Assembly (NCBI RefSeq): GCF_029210395.1
Contig: NZ_JARGDP010000003.1
Span: forward strand, 43,088 to 107,087
Origin: Petrocella sp. FN5
GTDB lineage: Bacteria; Bacillota; Clostridia; Lachnospirales; Vallitaleaceae
Direction of reading: 5' to 3'
Length of the DNA stretch: 64,000 bases
Shown: positions 51,881-60,537 of the stretch, piece by piece
Layout of the letters: the number at the start of each line of letters is the position of its first letter
Position numbering within the stretch: position 1 is the first letter of the stretch
Made by a program: the position numbers and the translations under genes
The notes under the pieces: generated by a model
The model's input: only the letters and a program-made list of their open reading frames with translations
What the model was told of the DNA's origin: nothing
Database searches by the model: none

Positions 51881-52594
51881 ATGTTAAAACTCATATATTT
51901 CAAAAGCGATCTGAAACAATTATTTCGCGAACCCATGATGACCCTACTATTCTTTATACCACTTATTATGGCACCACTTTTTAAAATCATTCTTCTCATC
52001 GGTGTTCCTTTTTTGCAGCGATTTGTCACTTTCTCTGTTGAAAACTACCATGATTATATTTTGGCGTTTGTCTTGCTCATGGTTCCCGCTATGTTGGGTA
52101 TTGTCATGGGCTTTATGCTACTGGATGACAAGGATGGAAAAATTATCGAACTCTTAAGTGTAACGCCTTTTGGACGAAATGGTTACTTAATTGTTCGCCT
52201 TTCTTTTGTGGCCATGGCTACCCTAATCTATACTTTTTACACATACTGGATTATGGGACTCTACCGTCTACCGATATTGATTTTGATATATATCGGTTTA
52301 TTAATGTGCACCTATGGTGCCAGTATCGGTATGATTTTCTTCAATCTTGCAACCGATAAGGTAAAGGGTTTAACCTACGCTAAAGGGCTTAACCTTATGT
52401 TGTTCTTTGTATTGGTTGATCTACTTCATATTCCTTGGTTGACATTTCTAGCCGGTTTTTTCCCAACTTATTGGATCTACAAAATCATAGAAAACAAAGG
52501 AACGGCCATTCCAATCGTTCTTGGACTGACCGTACATGTTGTTTGGTTTATTATGCTGCTCTGGATAACCCGTATACGAAAAATAAATGTATAA
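51881..52594 (+). CDS. ABC-2 type permease subunit 2
   Basis: A 237-residue six-span protein with LIYFKSDLKQLFREPMMTL at the start and VMGFMLLDDKDGKIIELLSV, the ABC-2 hallmark. GGAGG precedes the ATG. It is the last gene of the operon, ending convergently with the HAD phosphatase gene. Confidence 0.86.
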   Translation: MLKLIYFKSDLKQLFREPMMTLLFFIPLIMAPLFKIILLIGVPFLQRFVTFSVENYHDYILAFVLLMVPAMLGIVMGFMLLDDKDGKIIELLSVTPFGRNGYLIVRLSFVAMATLIYTFYTYWIMGLYRLPILILIYIGLLMCTYGASIGMIFFNLATDKVKGLTYAKGLNLMLFFVLVDLLHIPWLTFLAGFFPTYWIYKIIENKGTAIPIVLGLTVHVVWFIMLLWITRIRKINV

Positions 52595-52611
52595 ATTATG
52601 ATTAAAGTTAA

Positions 52612-53265
52612 TTAAGCAACTTCACAATTCGTTTCTATAATAATGTCCAGTACATTTTCTGCAGACTCAAAGATGTGATCCGGACCAAGTTGCTCCCTCA
52701 TCTCCGGTGAAAGGTGGGACCAACCGACTAGAGCATTATTAACATTCGCTGCTTTTGCAGCTAAGATATCATGGGCTGTATCCCCAATAAATAGTACTTC
52801 ATCAATATCCACCCCAAGTGTTGATAAGGCTTTTAAAATACCTTCCGGAGAAGGCTTCGTTTCTTTTACATCATCTCTTGTAATTGAGCAGTCAATCCAT
52901 TGATCAATTCCTAATAATTTCAGACCCATATCCAGTGCTATGCGACTGTTATTGGTGACAATACCGATCTTATAGCCTAACTCATTTAACACTCTTATAA
53001 GATGTACCATACCCGGAAAGGGTCTAGCCATTGTGTCATGATTGTGCCCATACCACCGTTTAAATTCTTCGATGAGGCCATCAAAATGAATGGCATCTAT
53101 ATAAGCCATCTGAGCTTCTAATGTTTTACCTGTTAGAATTTCTAATTCCATAGGGGTTAATGGGCATCCTCTATGCTTATTCGCAATCAGGTTTAAGCCT
53201 TCTTTTATAAGGTCATTGGTGTTAATAATCGTTCCATCAAAATCAAAAATTACCGTCGCTATCAT
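52612..53265 (-). CDS. HAD-family phosphatase (PpaX/Gph-like)
   Basis: A 217-residue hydrolase: motif I VIFDFDGTIINT with the nucleophilic Asp, motif II IGIVTNNSR, motif III Lys in KETKPSPEGI and motif IV VLFIGDTAHD. The helical cap with LTPMELEILTGKTLEAQM is like that of pyrophosphatase PpaX and phosphoglycolate phosphatases. The substrate cannot be decided. Confidence 0.9.
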   Translation of the reverse strand: MIATVIFDFDGTIINTNDLIKEGLNLIANKHRGCPLTPMELEILTGKTLEAQMAYIDAIHFDGLIEEFKRWYGHNHDTMARPFPGMVHLIRVLNELGYKIGIVTNNSRIALDMGLKLLGIDQWIDCSITRDDVKETKPSPEGILKALSTLGVDIDEVLFIGDTAHDILAAKAANVNNALVGWSHLSPEMREQLGPDHIFESAENVLDIIIETNCEVA

Positions 53266-53399
53266 AAAATACCTCCTATGTCATCTGTTTACTACCTTAT
53301 TTTATCTCATTCACATTATGCTTAAATAGATCCGTCATTAAACTTATGTAAATTATAATACATATTTGTTTTCTTTATAATATCCTTGTTCGTTACTGC

Positions 53400-55157
53400 T
53401 TAAACTACCAGCTTATAGACTGATCCTTCAATTGCTTTGACCTGTCTTTTTAATTGGCTCATAAATTCTCCAAGATTTTCCGGGGTTGTAAAAGGCGTCA
53501 GTGCACCATGGTACGCAGCTATGGATATAGAATTCAGTTGGTAGATGTGCTGATTATTATAACGGTCTTTTGAGACATAACAACCTTTAAGATAATCTTC
53601 CTTAGAGAAAAAAGATCCTAATAAGCTATCAAATGTTTCACAAATCTCTTTTCCGATTGCTTCCACTTCCAAAGCTTCCACTTTAACCAAAGCAACAAAA
53701 TCATCGCCTCCTATATGACCAACAAAATGTTTGTTGCCATACTTGTTGATGATATCAACAATGATATTTGCTGTTGTTTTGAGAATATGATCGCCTTTTT
53801 CAAAGCCATATACATCGTTGTATGCTTTAAAGTGGTCTAAGTCAATATATAAAATTCCAACCTTTTCCCCATTACTGATATACTGTTCCATCATCTGTCT
53901 TATAATAATATTTCCCGGCAAAGATGTCAGTGGGTTCTGCTGCTTAGCATATAATTTCTCGTATTCTGTAGAGTTACGAATCAAATCATATATGGTTGTT
54001 ATGCCATAATATCTAGAACATTGAGTTACAATAATATCATCATAAAGATTTGCCTTAGCCCTTTGCATCGCCAGTTTCAAAACTTTCGTAACCGGTGTAT
54101 AATAGTCAACCATCAAAGGCCTTGAATCCATTAACAATTCTACCGGTCTATGGGAGTATAAATCAAAGCCATATCGATCAGCTAGTTTGCTGTTCAAGTA
54201 GTTTTTCATGATTATACCTTCCGGATATCTTTGCTTTGAGATAAGACAAATACTATCCATGTCCTCACGCTCCATTATATCCTTTATGACACAACATGAT
54301 ATGTTTCTATAGTAGGTATTGTATTGTTTAGCAATCTTACCGACACAATAGTAGGCCGCATCAAATGAAAAGGCATCCACAATGTCTTTGTTAATCTGAA
54401 GTATCAAATCACGAACTTGCGGAAGATAAATCACAATCGTTTCAGAAGGTTTATAGAACAAAAATCCTTGAGCCGCATATACATCCAATTTAATAAGTTC
54501 TTCTAGTTCATCAACTGTCTCTACACCTTCTGCAATCAACTTAATATGGGTTTCTTTTGCCATGGAAACCAAAGCTTTAATCATGGATTGCTTGAAACTA
54601 TCCTTATCAATATTACGGATTAGGTCCATATCCAACTTTACATATTCCGGTTTAACTTCTGAAATCGTTTTAAGACCTGAGTAGCCGCTTCCCATATCAT
54701 CAATGGCAATTTTATAATTCTGACTTTTATAGTGTGAAGTCAATGCTGTAAAAGTGGCATAGTCTTCTATGGCTGTCCGTTCTGTTATCTCAAAAACAAT
54801 GTTTTTTGAGTCAATTCTATATTCTTCAAGGTATTTCTTCGTAAACCCTTTTGTGTAACTGGGCTCTTTAAACACATTTGGATCTACATTCAAGAATAGT
54901 AATCTATTTGAGGGCAAAGCTATGGCGTTTTCTATAGCTTTCTTGCGAAATAACATCTCTAACTCCCATACACAACCTTCTGCTTCAGCCGCTTCAATAA
55001 GGGCAATGGGTGAATGATATGGTGTATTAATCGGACCTCTACTCAGCGCTTCATAACCGATAATCTCACCGTTGTGCAAAGAGATAATCGGTTGATAATG
55101 GGCTGTTACTTGCTCATTTTTAATGATTTCACCTATTTGTGATGTATGAATAACCAT
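53400..55157 (-). CDS. EAL-GGDEF cyclic-di-GMP protein
   Basis: A 585-residue protein with EAL first (residues 10-250) and GGDEF last (about 425-580). EAL motifs: YEALSRG, VFEITERTAIED, IAIDDMGSGYSGL and KLIAEGVET, which look catalytically complete. GGDEF: VGILYIDLDHFKAYND and GHIGGDDFVAL, with GGDDF at the active site, so cyclase activity is possible. A linker of about 170 residues between them (270-420) has a CBS-like look (DIMEREDMDSICLI). No membrane span: a cytosolic enzyme that degrades, or makes, c-di-GMP. Confidence 0.9.
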   Translation of the reverse strand: MVIHTSQIGEIIKNEQVTAHYQPIISLHNGEIIGYEALSRGPINTPYHSPIALIEAAEAEGCVWELEMLFRKKAIENAIALPSNRLLFLNVDPNVFKEPSYTKGFTKKYLEEYRIDSKNIVFEITERTAIEDYATFTALTSHYKSQNYKIAIDDMGSGYSGLKTISEVKPEYVKLDMDLIRNIDKDSFKQSMIKALVSMAKETHIKLIAEGVETVDELEELIKLDVYAAQGFLFYKPSETIVIYLPQVRDLILQINKDIVDAFSFDAAYYCVGKIAKQYNTYYRNISCCVIKDIMEREDMDSICLISKQRYPEGIIMKNYLNSKLADRYGFDLYSHRPVELLMDSRPLMVDYYTPVTKVLKLAMQRAKANLYDDIIVTQCSRYYGITTIYDLIRNSTEYEKLYAKQQNPLTSLPGNIIIRQMMEQYISNGEKVGILYIDLDHFKAYNDVYGFEKGDHILKTTANIIVDIINKYGNKHFVGHIGGDDFVALVKVEALEVEAIGKEICETFDSLLGSFFSKEDYLKGCYVSKDRYNNQHIYQLNSISIAAYHGALTPFTTPENLGEFMSQLKRQVKAIEGSVYKLVV

Positions 55158-55272
55158 GGTAGCTCCTTCAAGTGTGACTTACTTCATCATCCATAGTTCT
55201 AAAGTACCATAACTGTGTTAATTTTATATAAGCCTATTGTTAACTTCCTTCCAATGTACCCATTTAACCTAC

Positions 55273-55308
55273 AAAAAAACTTTACCCATGATGGATAAAG
55301 CTTTTTTG
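55273..55308. terminator. Hairpin flanked by A and T tracts, downstream of lemA
   Basis: Arms ACTTTACCC and GGATAAAGC with adjacent A- and T-tracts fold into an imperfect stem, 110 bp after the lemA stop and 115 bp before the EAL-GGDEF start. It would stop transcription coming from lemA. The remaining sequence of this 261-bp gap shows nothing else recognisable. Confidence 0.55.
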
Positions 55309-55418
55309 TATTTTTACTATTGTCTTGCTTTTTTCTGCGGCTCGTTCGGTCAGCTTGCTAGCCAAGAGCATCGAGGTCATCTCGTTTAGTCTATATATTG
55401 ATTCATTTTGACGGACAT

Positions 55419-55979
55419 CTATCTTCTGAAGCTAACTGTTGGCGCCGATTGTTCGCTAGAATCTATCTGAAAAAAAGAAAATTCTGTGGCGCCAAAGATG
55501 GCTGCAAAAATATTGTTAGGAATCGTTATAATAAATTGGTTGTATTTTAAAACCGAATCATTGTAAAATTGTCTATACATGGCAATCTTTTGCTCAAGTT
55601 CTCTTAATTGGTTCTGTAAATCCAGGAAACCTTGGTTGGCTTTTAAATCTGGATATTGTTCAGACACAGCAAAAAGTCTACCAAGCATTCCTGTCATCAT
55701 ATCTGATGATTTAATAACATCATCTTGAGTCTGAGCATTTAAATACATATTTCTGGCTTGAGTGACCTGGTTAAGCGTAACTTGTTCATGAGATGCATAT
55801 GCGCTCACTGTTTCTAGAAGATTAGGTATTAGATCTGCTCTCATCTTTAATTGAACATTAATCTGTCCCCAGCTGTTATCCACCTTAGCTTTATTACCAA
55901 TCATTTTGTTGTAAAACAGTATAATCCACAATCCTAGGAATATCAATAATGCAACAATTCCAATCCCAAAATACAACAT
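55419..55979 (-). CDS. lemA: LemA family protein
   Basis: A 186-residue protein: one N-terminal span (residues 3-23), then the LemA helical domain with KVDNSWGQINVQLKMRADL and IPNLLETVSAYASHEQ, followed by YPDLKANQGFLDLQNQL and RQFYNDSVLKYN. Function of the family is unclear. Usual length. Stands alone. Confidence 0.93.
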   Translation of the reverse strand: MLYFGIGIVALLIFLGLWIILFYNKMIGNKAKVDNSWGQINVQLKMRADLIPNLLETVSAYASHEQVTLNQVTQARNMYLNAQTQDDVIKSSDMMTGMLGRLFAVSEQYPDLKANQGFLDLQNQLRELEQKIAMYRQFYNDSVLKYNQFIITIPNNIFAAIFGATEFSFFQIDSSEQSAPTVSFRR

Positions 55980-56151
55980 CCTATCTACCTCCTTTTATTT
56001 TCTTTCAGTCGATTTAATATTACTAAAGGATCAACTTTTAGTGCCTTAACCCTATTATAGCTTAATTAATGGGAATTACAAAGAAAAAAAGACTTCAATT
56101 GAATTATTGAAATCTCTGTCTTAATGATCATCAGCTTATATTTTTTTATTT

Positions 56152-56269
56152 GGTTAAAGTATCAAAACTATATAGTTGAACTTTTTGATACAATATATAT
56201 TTATGAGTGTATCATCGTAGCCTATATGTTATATGTTAATTAGAGAAACTTAGTTTTGACACTTTAACC
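56152..56269. mobile_element. MITE-like palindromic element, full copy D
   Basis: 118 bp with ends GGTTAAAGTATCAAAACTA and TTAGTTTTGACACTTTAACC, inner palindromic arms, and a 6-bp duplication TTATTT on each side. It encodes nothing. It fills most of the 380-bp gap between lemA and the DUF3793 gene, just downstream of the latter. A weak half-repeat (CAACTTTTAGTGCCTTAACCC) lies about 120 bp to the left. Confidence 0.75.
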
Positions 56270-56281
56270 TTATTTATAGTT

Positions 56282-56902
56282 TTATGATACTAAGATATGC
56301 GCTGTTTTCATTGGTGAAAGTCCACTTAAGATGCCTTCTGTTACTTTTGCTCTTGCTTGATCATAACGCTTGAACTTACTTATGGCTTCTTCTGCTTTTG
56401 TATATACTTTCCAATAGCCGACAACAATACCTTTGCCATCTGTCTCTTTTATATACTCAACCACATCTTCTAAGTGATAACCAAGAAAAAGCCCTACTTC
56501 ATGGGGACATTGTTCTAAAAACCTCGAAGATAAATGTTGTAAGACGTCACTTAGACTCATTTTTGAGTTGTAGCCGTATCGTTTCAAAAATTCTATATTA
56601 TCACGATCTTCTATCATCGCCTCTAACAAGGGATTATGAAAGAAAAGAATAACCACATGACTTTCGTCACGTTTCATTTCATAATAGGATGTTTTGGTGG
56701 TTTTACCAATCTGATCTTTATATTTATCCCACACCCCTAATGCATTCAAACGTTTGTTGGTGTTTTTTAGGGTGATTAAAGATGCCGGTTTCTCTTTTGA
56801 AAATGTAGCCGCACCATGAAACAAGAGCTTATATAGAATATAATCATAATCATCAAGTTGTTCAAGACGTTTCATTGGTTCCATCAAATAGGTTTTTTTC
56901 AT
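56282..56902 (-). CDS. DUF3793 family protein
   Basis: A 206-residue soluble protein. DYILYKLLFHGAATFSKEK and HHVVILFFHNPLLEA-type segments, CPHEVGLFLGYHLEDVV and GKGIVVGYWKVYTKAEEA match the DUF3793 family as I know it; the family often sits beside a flavodoxin in Firmicutes. It follows the flavodoxin gene by 22 bp under a Fur-box promoter, implying a role in iron limitation. A longer frame overlapping the flavodoxin exists, but the ATG with GAGG nearby is preferred. Confidence 0.82.
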   Translation of the reverse strand: MKKTYLMEPMKRLEQLDDYDYILYKLLFHGAATFSKEKPASLITLKNTNKRLNALGVWDKYKDQIGKTTKTSYYEMKRDESHVVILFFHNPLLEAMIEDRDNIEFLKRYGYNSKMSLSDVLQHLSSRFLEQCPHEVGLFLGYHLEDVVEYIKETDGKGIVVGYWKVYTKAEEAISKFKRYDQARAKVTEGILSGLSPMKTAHILVS

Positions 56903-56924
56903 AGAATTATGCCTCGTTTCATTA

Positions 56925-57350
56925 TTATTGTCCAAGTTGTCTCCCATAATCTCTACATTGTTCCAAACCACCTTCATCAGGTGCCTCATTTATAATTAAT
57001 CCTTCTTCGACTAACAAACCACCATATTCTACCATTCGTTTTTCCCAGTCTCTCATCCATTCCCCATCGCCCCATCCATACGAACCAAAAAGAAAGACTT
57101 TTTTGCTTTTTACAGCTTCTTCAATAGATTCTACAAATGGCTCCATATCATCAGGATCAAGTACCTCATTGCCCATTGATGAGCAACCAAGAGCAACTAC
57201 TTCTGCATCTATAACATCTTGTATTGTCGCATTCTCAACACTGATTAACTTTACTTGGTCTGATACTTCTTTTGCACCTTCAAACAATGCCTCTGCCATC
57301 ATCTGAGTATTGCCGGTTCCACTCCAATATATTATGGTTAACTTACTCAT
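56925..57350 (-). CDS. Flavodoxin
   Basis: A 141-residue short-chain flavodoxin: the FMN phosphate loop is YWSGTGNTQMMAEAL near residue 9, and the FMN-binding loops include LGCSSMGNEVLD and SYGWGDGEWMRDW. Usual size. It can replace ferredoxin as an electron carrier when iron is scarce, which fits the Fur box in its promoter. Co-transcribed with the DUF3793 gene. Confidence 0.95.
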   Translation of the reverse strand: MSKLTIIYWSGTGNTQMMAEALFEGAKEVSDQVKLISVENATIQDVIDAEVVALGCSSMGNEVLDPDDMEPFVESIEEAVKSKKVFLFGSYGWGDGEWMRDWEKRMVEYGGLLVEEGLIINEAPDEGGLEQCRDYGRQLGQ

Positions 57351-57391
57351 CTTTTTTCCTCTCTTCTAGCTAATCTATTATTTTATTGAAT

Positions 57392-57408
57392 ATGATATTC
57401 AATATCAT
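57392..57408. promoter_or_regulatory. Fur box (7-1-7 palindrome)
   Basis: ATGATATT-C-AATATCAT, a perfect palindrome containing TGATATT-N-AATATCA, close to the Bacillus Fur consensus TGATAAT-N-ATTATCA. It lies just downstream of the -10 box of the flavodoxin promoter, where a repressor would block initiation. Confidence 0.75.
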
Positions 57409-57419
57409 TGCATAGTGCT

Positions 57420-57448
57420 ATTATAAACAGATTTCTCTCACTTGTCAA
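57420..57448 (-). promoter_or_regulatory. Sigma-A promoter of the flavodoxin operon
   Basis: Perfect TTGACA, 17 bp, perfect TATAAT; a strong promoter kept in check by the adjoining Fur box. Confidence 0.85.
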
Positions 57449-57488
57449 GAGTCATACTCTAGGAGAAATCCGTTAACTTCTAACATAT

Positions 57489-57607
57489 GGTTAAGGTGTC
57501 AAAACTATATAGTTGAACTTTCACATACAATATATAGTTACGAATGTATCAACGTAATCTATATATTGTATGTGAATTTAGTGAAACTTAGTTTTTACCC
57601 TTCAACC
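57489..57607. mobile_element. MITE-like palindromic element, full copy E
   Basis: 119 bp with ends GGTTAAGGTGTCAAAACTA and TAGTTTTTACCCTTCAACC, inner arms TTTCACATACAATATA/TATATTGTATGTGAA, and the 7-bp flank AACATAT on both sides. It lies between the flavodoxin promoter and the terminator of the satP-like gene. Confidence 0.75.
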
Positions 57608-57624
57608 AACATATGAAAACATAT

Positions 57625-57652
57625 GAAAAAACCCACCTCATAAAGAGGCAGG
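57625..57652 (-). terminator. Terminator of the acetate-transporter-like gene
   Basis: CCTGCCTC/GAGGTGGG stem around TTTAT, followed by TTTTTT in the leftward direction. About 130 bp after the stop codon; the stretch in between shows nothing recognisable. Confidence 0.8.
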
Positions 57653-57781
57653 CTACTTTGATACTTATAATTAAGAACTCAACTTTCCCACTTATAAATT
57701 AAACCACTTGCTTGTCAAGAGCTTAAAAATCTTCTAAAAAAGTCAAGCAAACACCATTGTGGTTAAGGGGGCAAAGCTATT

Positions 57782-58387
57782 CTATTCAGCTTTTACAATA
57801 ATCGGTGCGCCCATGGGTAATATCGTTTTTCCAAACTGCCCATTAATAATTAATGCAGCTGATCCATAAAAGCTAAGTAAGGAAATGACAAACTCAGCGT
57901 AGGCCGCTAATTGATGCATAGGTCCTTCTAGAATGCCAAGTGTAGAGAAAGAAAGCCCAATGAATAAAAAGTTAATGAAGAAGAAAATTAAAAATAAAAC
58001 TTTATTGGTGGTTAATGAGCCTACTGTCATATATAAAGTGAAAATCAAGTAGCCAATAAATGCAATTCCAAGTTGTTTTGTATCCGCTGTATTTGCAAGC
58101 GTTTCACCAAATACACCTGCTTTTGTCATCCATGTCATGGCAACACTAAACCAAAAAAAAGCATAACCACCAAAAGCCGTTGCACCAAACATATTGTTCT
58201 TTTTTGCATCTTGAATGGATGCGTATAATTGTGCACTCGCGCCAAGAAAAATGGCCCATGGTATCACCAAAGACACACCCTCTGTTAAACCTAGTTTTTG
58301 TGATGCCGCTACCAGTGTAACCATAGCCAAACCAAATAAACCTAGTGGTGTTGGGTCTGCTACTGTAATCATTCTTTTTTCTTCCAT
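57782..58387 (-). CDS. satP: GPR1/FUN34/YaaH-family acetate transporter
   Basis: A 201-residue six-span membrane protein. The family motif NPAPLGL near the N-terminus appears as DPTPLGLFGLAMVTLV, a conservative variant, and QLGIAFIGYLIFTLYMTVGSL and FYGSAALIIN follow as in SatP/YaaH. These channels carry acetate and succinate. The ATG with GAGAGG upstream is preferred over an earlier start. It stands alone between the flavodoxin unit and the yczE remnant. Confidence 0.88.
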   Translation of the reverse strand: MEEKRMITVADPTPLGLFGLAMVTLVAASQKLGLTEGVSLVIPWAIFLGASAQLYASIQDAKKNNMFGATAFGGYAFFWFSVAMTWMTKAGVFGETLANTADTKQLGIAFIGYLIFTLYMTVGSLTTNKVLFLIFFFINFLFIGLSFSTLGILEGPMHQLAAYAEFVISLLSFYGSAALIINGQFGKTILPMGAPIIVKAE

Positions 58388-58543
58388 GTTCGTCCTCTCA
58401 TATCTATCCTGTCGGTTTTGTACACTCAATAGGTTGTATAGCCCAAAGAAGCGCCATTTTGTAGTATACGCCTTGATGGATATGATTTCAAGAACTATTT
58501 GGACTCTTATTGTACTTTATAAAGACTTAAGTCTACATATATA

Positions 58544-58996
58544 CTAACTGGTTTCCGTTACAGATTCCAAGTCGGATTTTATCTTACCCTTGAGAAGGCA
58601 TTGGTAGGTATCATAAAAAGTTTCATGCTTAATGTGTGCAGGGTCGAACTTTAGGACTTTAAACGTGGTTTGAATACAATACCCAATCCCTGTTGCAGAT
58701 AAGATTGTTCCAATACCAAACATACCACCTAAACGCCAACCGATAATAAAAGCAGTGAGTTCAACCATACCACGACAGATACCAATAGGTAGATTTGTCT
58801 TTTTTCTAATCACAACCATCAGATTATCTCTGGGTCCGGCTCCAAATCCTGAACCAATATAAAAATAAGAACCCAGCGCAATGATAAAAAGACCTAAAAG
58901 CAGCATAAGAAGACCTGATAAAAAGTGTTCCATTACAGGTAGCATATTAATAGCTATTAACATATCCATAAAAGTTCCAATAAGCAGTACATTAAG
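58544..58996 (-). pseudogene. 5'-truncated yczE-like membrane protein gene
   Basis: The frame encodes the C-terminal part of a YczE/YitT-type membrane protein. LNVLLIGTFMDMLIAINML, GSYFYIGSGFGAGPRDNLMV and RGMVELTAFIIGWRLGGMFG correspond to the second half of B. subtilis YczE (LNMLLVGVFIDLF, KLGAGPRDSFMI, SIEIFVLIAGWLLGG, from memory). The first about 85 residues, including the first GxGPWD repeat, are missing. Homology begins nine codons upstream of the first possible ATG and stops at an in-frame TAA, exactly where a MITE half-copy begins. Translation from the internal ATG would give 141 residues lacking two spans. Confidence 0.75.
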
Positions 58997-58998
58997 TT

Positions 58999-59050
58999 AA
59001 CCGTTAAGGTTAGAACCTAAAACTAAGTCTCACTAATTCTCATACAACCT
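58999..59050. mobile_element. MITE half-copy F at the yczE truncation point
   Basis: GTTAAGGTTAGAACCTAAAA and CTAAGTCTCACTAATTCTC match, in reverse, the right arm of copy D (GGTTAAAGTGTCAAAACTAA then GTTTCTCTAATTAACATATA). The other half is absent. It separates the yczE remnant from livF. Confidence 0.5.
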
Positions 59051-59055
59051 ATCGA

Positions 59056-59760
59056 TTACGTACCTAAATATGCTTTTTTTACTTCTTCATTGTTTAGCAA
59101 GTCCATGCCTTTGCCTTCCATAAATACTTCACCGGTCTCAAGGACATAAGCATAATCCGATATTTCTAAGGAAGCTTTGGCGTTTTGCTCAATCAATAGG
59201 ATGGTTACGCCCTCTTGATTGATTTTTTTTATAATTTCAATGATATTTTTTACAATAAGTGGTGCCAGTCCAAGAGATGGCTCATCCATCATCAATAGTT
59301 TGGGTTTGGTCATAAGTGCTCGGCCAACGGCCAACATTTGTTGCTCACCACCTGACATGGTCCCTGCTTTTTGTTCTTGTCTTGACTTTAATATAGGAAA
59401 GAGCTCAAATACCCAATCTAAATCCTTTTGTATTTCTTTTGCGTCATTTCTTATATAAGATCCTAAAATCAAGTTCTCAATTACCGATAGATTGGTAAAA
59501 ACTCTTCGTCCCTCCGGTACCAGTACCAGATTTGATTTTACAATTTCTTTGGTTTGTTTGCCTGTAATCTCTTTTCCATTATATATGATTTTACCTTTTG
59601 ATGGTTTTTCAAGGCCCATGATGGTTCTTAAGGTCGTACTTTTTCCAGCACCGTTGGCGCCAATTAGGCTGATGATCTTGCCTTCCTCTACATCTAACGT
59701 GATGCCTCTTAGGGCATGAATACCACCATAATGAACGTTTAGGTTTTCTACTCTTAACAT
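59056..59760 (-). CDS. livF: Branched-chain amino acid ABC transporter ATPase LivF
   Basis: A 234-residue ATPase: Walker A GANGAGKSTTLRTIMG, signature MSGGEQQMLAVGRAL and Walker B LLMMDEPSLGLAPLIV, the last typical of LivF. Abuts livG by one base. It energises uptake of leucine-type amino acids together with LivG. Confidence 0.96.
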   Translation of the reverse strand: MLRVENLNVHYGGIHALRGITLDVEEGKIISLIGANGAGKSTTLRTIMGLEKPSKGKIIYNGKEITGKQTKEIVKSNLVLVPEGRRVFTNLSVIENLILGSYIRNDAKEIQKDLDWVFELFPILKSRQEQKAGTMSGGEQQMLAVGRALMTKPKLLMMDEPSLGLAPLIVKNIIEIIKKINQEGVTILLIEQNAKASLEISDYAYVLETGEVFMEGKGMDLLNNEEVKKAYLGT

Positions 59761-60522
59761 CTAGTCCACCCCCAAATAAGCTTCTATTACTTTTGGATCA
59801 TTCTGTATGGCATCCGGAAGACCTTCTGCAATGGTCACACCATAATCTAGAACATAAATCCGTTCACATACACCCATGACGACTTGCATATGATGCTCAA
59901 TCATCAGAATGGCAATATCAAACTTGTCTCTAATTTCTCTTATAAAGCCCATCAATTCGTGTGATTCTTGAGGGTTCATACCTGCTGCCGGCTCATCCAA
60001 TAACAATAATTTGGGATCTGTTGCAAGGGCTCTTGCAATCTCAAGTCTTCTTTGCTTGCCATAAGGTAAGTTCGATGACTTCTCATCCTTCAGATCATCC
60101 AAACCGACATCTTTAAGAAGTGCCATAGATTTTTCATAGATCTCTTGCTCTTCTCTTCGATAACCGGGTGTTCTTACAACAGATCCAAATAAATTGGACT
60201 TTAACCTTAAATGATTGGCTATAATAACATTGTCAAGAACGCTCAATTCCTTAAAAAGTCTTATGTTCTGAAAAGTCCTGGCTATGCCGAACTTTGTAAT
60301 CTCATGAGGCTTTAATCCGGTTACGTCTTTATCGTTATAATACACTTGACCTTTGGTTGGTTTGTAAACACCTGTGATCATATTAAAAGCCGTTGTTTTA
60401 CCGGCTCCATTTGGGCCAATCAAGCCAATGATTTCCCTATCGTTGATCTCAATATTCAAATCCAAAACCGCTGTCAATCCACTAAATTGCATGGTGATTT
60501 TGTCTGTCCTAAGTAACGCCAT
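59761..60522 (-). CDS. livG: Branched-chain amino acid ABC transporter ATPase LivG
   Basis: A 253-residue ATPase: Walker A GPNGAGKTTAFNMITG, the LivG-type GIARTFQNIRLFKELSVLDN, signature LPYGKQRRLEIARAL and Walker B LLLLDEPAAGMNP. The ATG is preferred; a GTG three codons upstream is too close to AGGG. It lies 15 bp after livM. Confidence 0.96.
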   Translation of the reverse strand: MALLRTDKITMQFSGLTAVLDLNIEINDREIIGLIGPNGAGKTTAFNMITGVYKPTKGQVYYNDKDVTGLKPHEITKFGIARTFQNIRLFKELSVLDNVIIANHLRLKSNLFGSVVRTPGYRREEQEIYEKSMALLKDVGLDDLKDEKSSNLPYGKQRRLEIARALATDPKLLLLDEPAAGMNPQESHELMGFIREIRDKFDIAILMIEHHMQVVMGVCERIYVLDYGVTIAEGLPDAIQNDPKVIEAYLGVD

Positions 60523-60537
60523 AATGTTCACACCCTT

